From: Zeugodacus cucurbitae
Lineage: Eukaryota; Arthropoda; Insecta; Diptera; Tephritidae
Assembly: GCF_028554725.1 (NCBI RefSeq)
Contig: NC_071667.1
Coordinates: 73,454,001-73,518,000, forward strand
DNA length: 64,000 nt
Direction of reading: 5' to 3'
Shown here: in pieces, positions 63,501 to 64,000 of the stretch
Layout: every line of letters starts with the position of its first letter
Position numbering within the stretch: position 1 is the first letter of the stretch
Position numbers and translations under genes: made by a program
The notes under the pieces: model-generated
Seen by the model: only the letters and a program-made list of their open reading frames with translations
What the model was told of the DNA's origin: nothing
The model's database searches: none

Positions 63501-64000
63501 TTTTATTGACATGCCTAGGTACATTCTAACAAATGCTGGACTTCATTCACATACTATGAATACCAAGTGAAAAAGTTACTCATACGTCATGTCGTCTACT
63601 GTGAGTGAGCATTAATTAAATCAATATTTCAGATTCTTCACTGTTAGCATATAATTTTTATAAATTTTCTAATTTTTTGATAGGTGAGGGATTCAAAAAA
63701 TCGGTTAGGGAAACGTAAAATTTTAGACTATGACCTCTCTCGCTTACAAGCTAAGTCACTAAACAAGTTTTTTAAGCAGATAAACTCAGCTTGGTATCCA
63801 ATAGGTAAATTCAATAGTTGGAATGTGGGGCATATAAGGCAAATATAACGATGTTTGGACTGAGTTAGACTGTTTATCTTTTCAATCTGATTTTATGACT
63901 TCTTCAGATATAAAACAATAGTTTATTATTAAGGAATGGCCAGGAAAAGTTATTATCAAACTTCTCATATCACATTCAGACAGAAAAAAATAATCCAATT
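60585..64000 (-). other. upstream intron of the beat-family gene, continuing beyond the window
   Basis: Begins (minus strand) with the acceptor tttgtctccacag. I looked on the minus strand for the Ig1 first-half exon (a Beat exon with WYK and FYRY-like wording) and found none, nor a plausible signal-peptide exon. The open frames at 62315-63333 have no Ig content. CA microsatellite at 60780-60791. Confidence 0.55.

Noticed and set aside
1..64000. CRISPR arrays, bacterial operons, tRNA or rRNA genes
   Set aside because: No regular spacer-repeat layout, no tRNA cloverleaf boxes and no rRNA wording seen; the tandem arrays found are a minisatellite and a pentamer satellite.

Overview
The window looks like euchromatic, AT-rich DNA from a higher dipteran, most likely a tephritid fruit fly (Bactrocera/Ceratitis-like). 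The reasons are a recognisable Beaten-path (Beat) family immunoglobulin gene with very long introns, CAA/CAG triplet runs and catatgtatgtat-type microsatellites, and a DD41D (rosa-type) mariner element. That mariner family was first described in Ceratitis rosa. The assignment is inference; no species marker was found.

One host gene can be supported. It is on the minus strand, and the last four coding exons of a beat-family cell-surface Ig protein lie at 60584-60449, 41051-40918, 6837-6504 and 5755-5238. Splice sites and phases agree across all three junctions (phase 1, phase 0, phase 1). They give 373 visible residues: the end of Ig1, a complete Ig2 carrying a 46-residue Gly/Ser-rich insertion, a hydrophobic Thr-rich segment and a Gln-rich C-terminal tail. 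The signal-peptide exon and the first half of Ig1 were not found and should lie beyond position 64000. Introns of about 19.4, 34.1 and 0.75 kb separate the exons.

Almost everything else recognisable is mobile-element debris. 1-5237 (downstream flank and 3' UTR) holds the 3' part of an RNase H-bearing non-LTR retrotransposon (331-860) and a mariner relic (2600-3240). The 34-kb intron holds a second RNase H element fragment (10750-11290), two copies of a TA-flanked MITE (11525-11911, 35119-35506), a TTAA-flanked MITE (13633-14080), a 91-bp retroposed snippet with a perfect 12-bp target duplication (14286-14400), a CR1-like LINE (17079-19180) and a mariner relic (26590-27000). The 19-kb intron holds the rosa-type mariner (41414-42358), a second TTAA MITE (43203-43818), a forward and a partial copy of a repeat ending in TATACTCTCGCAA (46510-48845) with a minisatellite-bearing foldback element inside it (47947-48550), a third TA MITE (48848-49237), a CATAA satellite tract (about 50697-50935), and an inverted copy of the TATACTCTCGCAA repeat with a second CR1-like copy nested in it (57360-59605).

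No tRNA, rRNA, CRISPR array or bacterial-type operon was seen. Most other open frames are short chance frames in low-complexity DNA. No new multi-gene system was found. The main points of interest are the Beat protein's unusual Ig2 insertion and tail, and the several non-autonomous element families whose ends can be drawn to the base.
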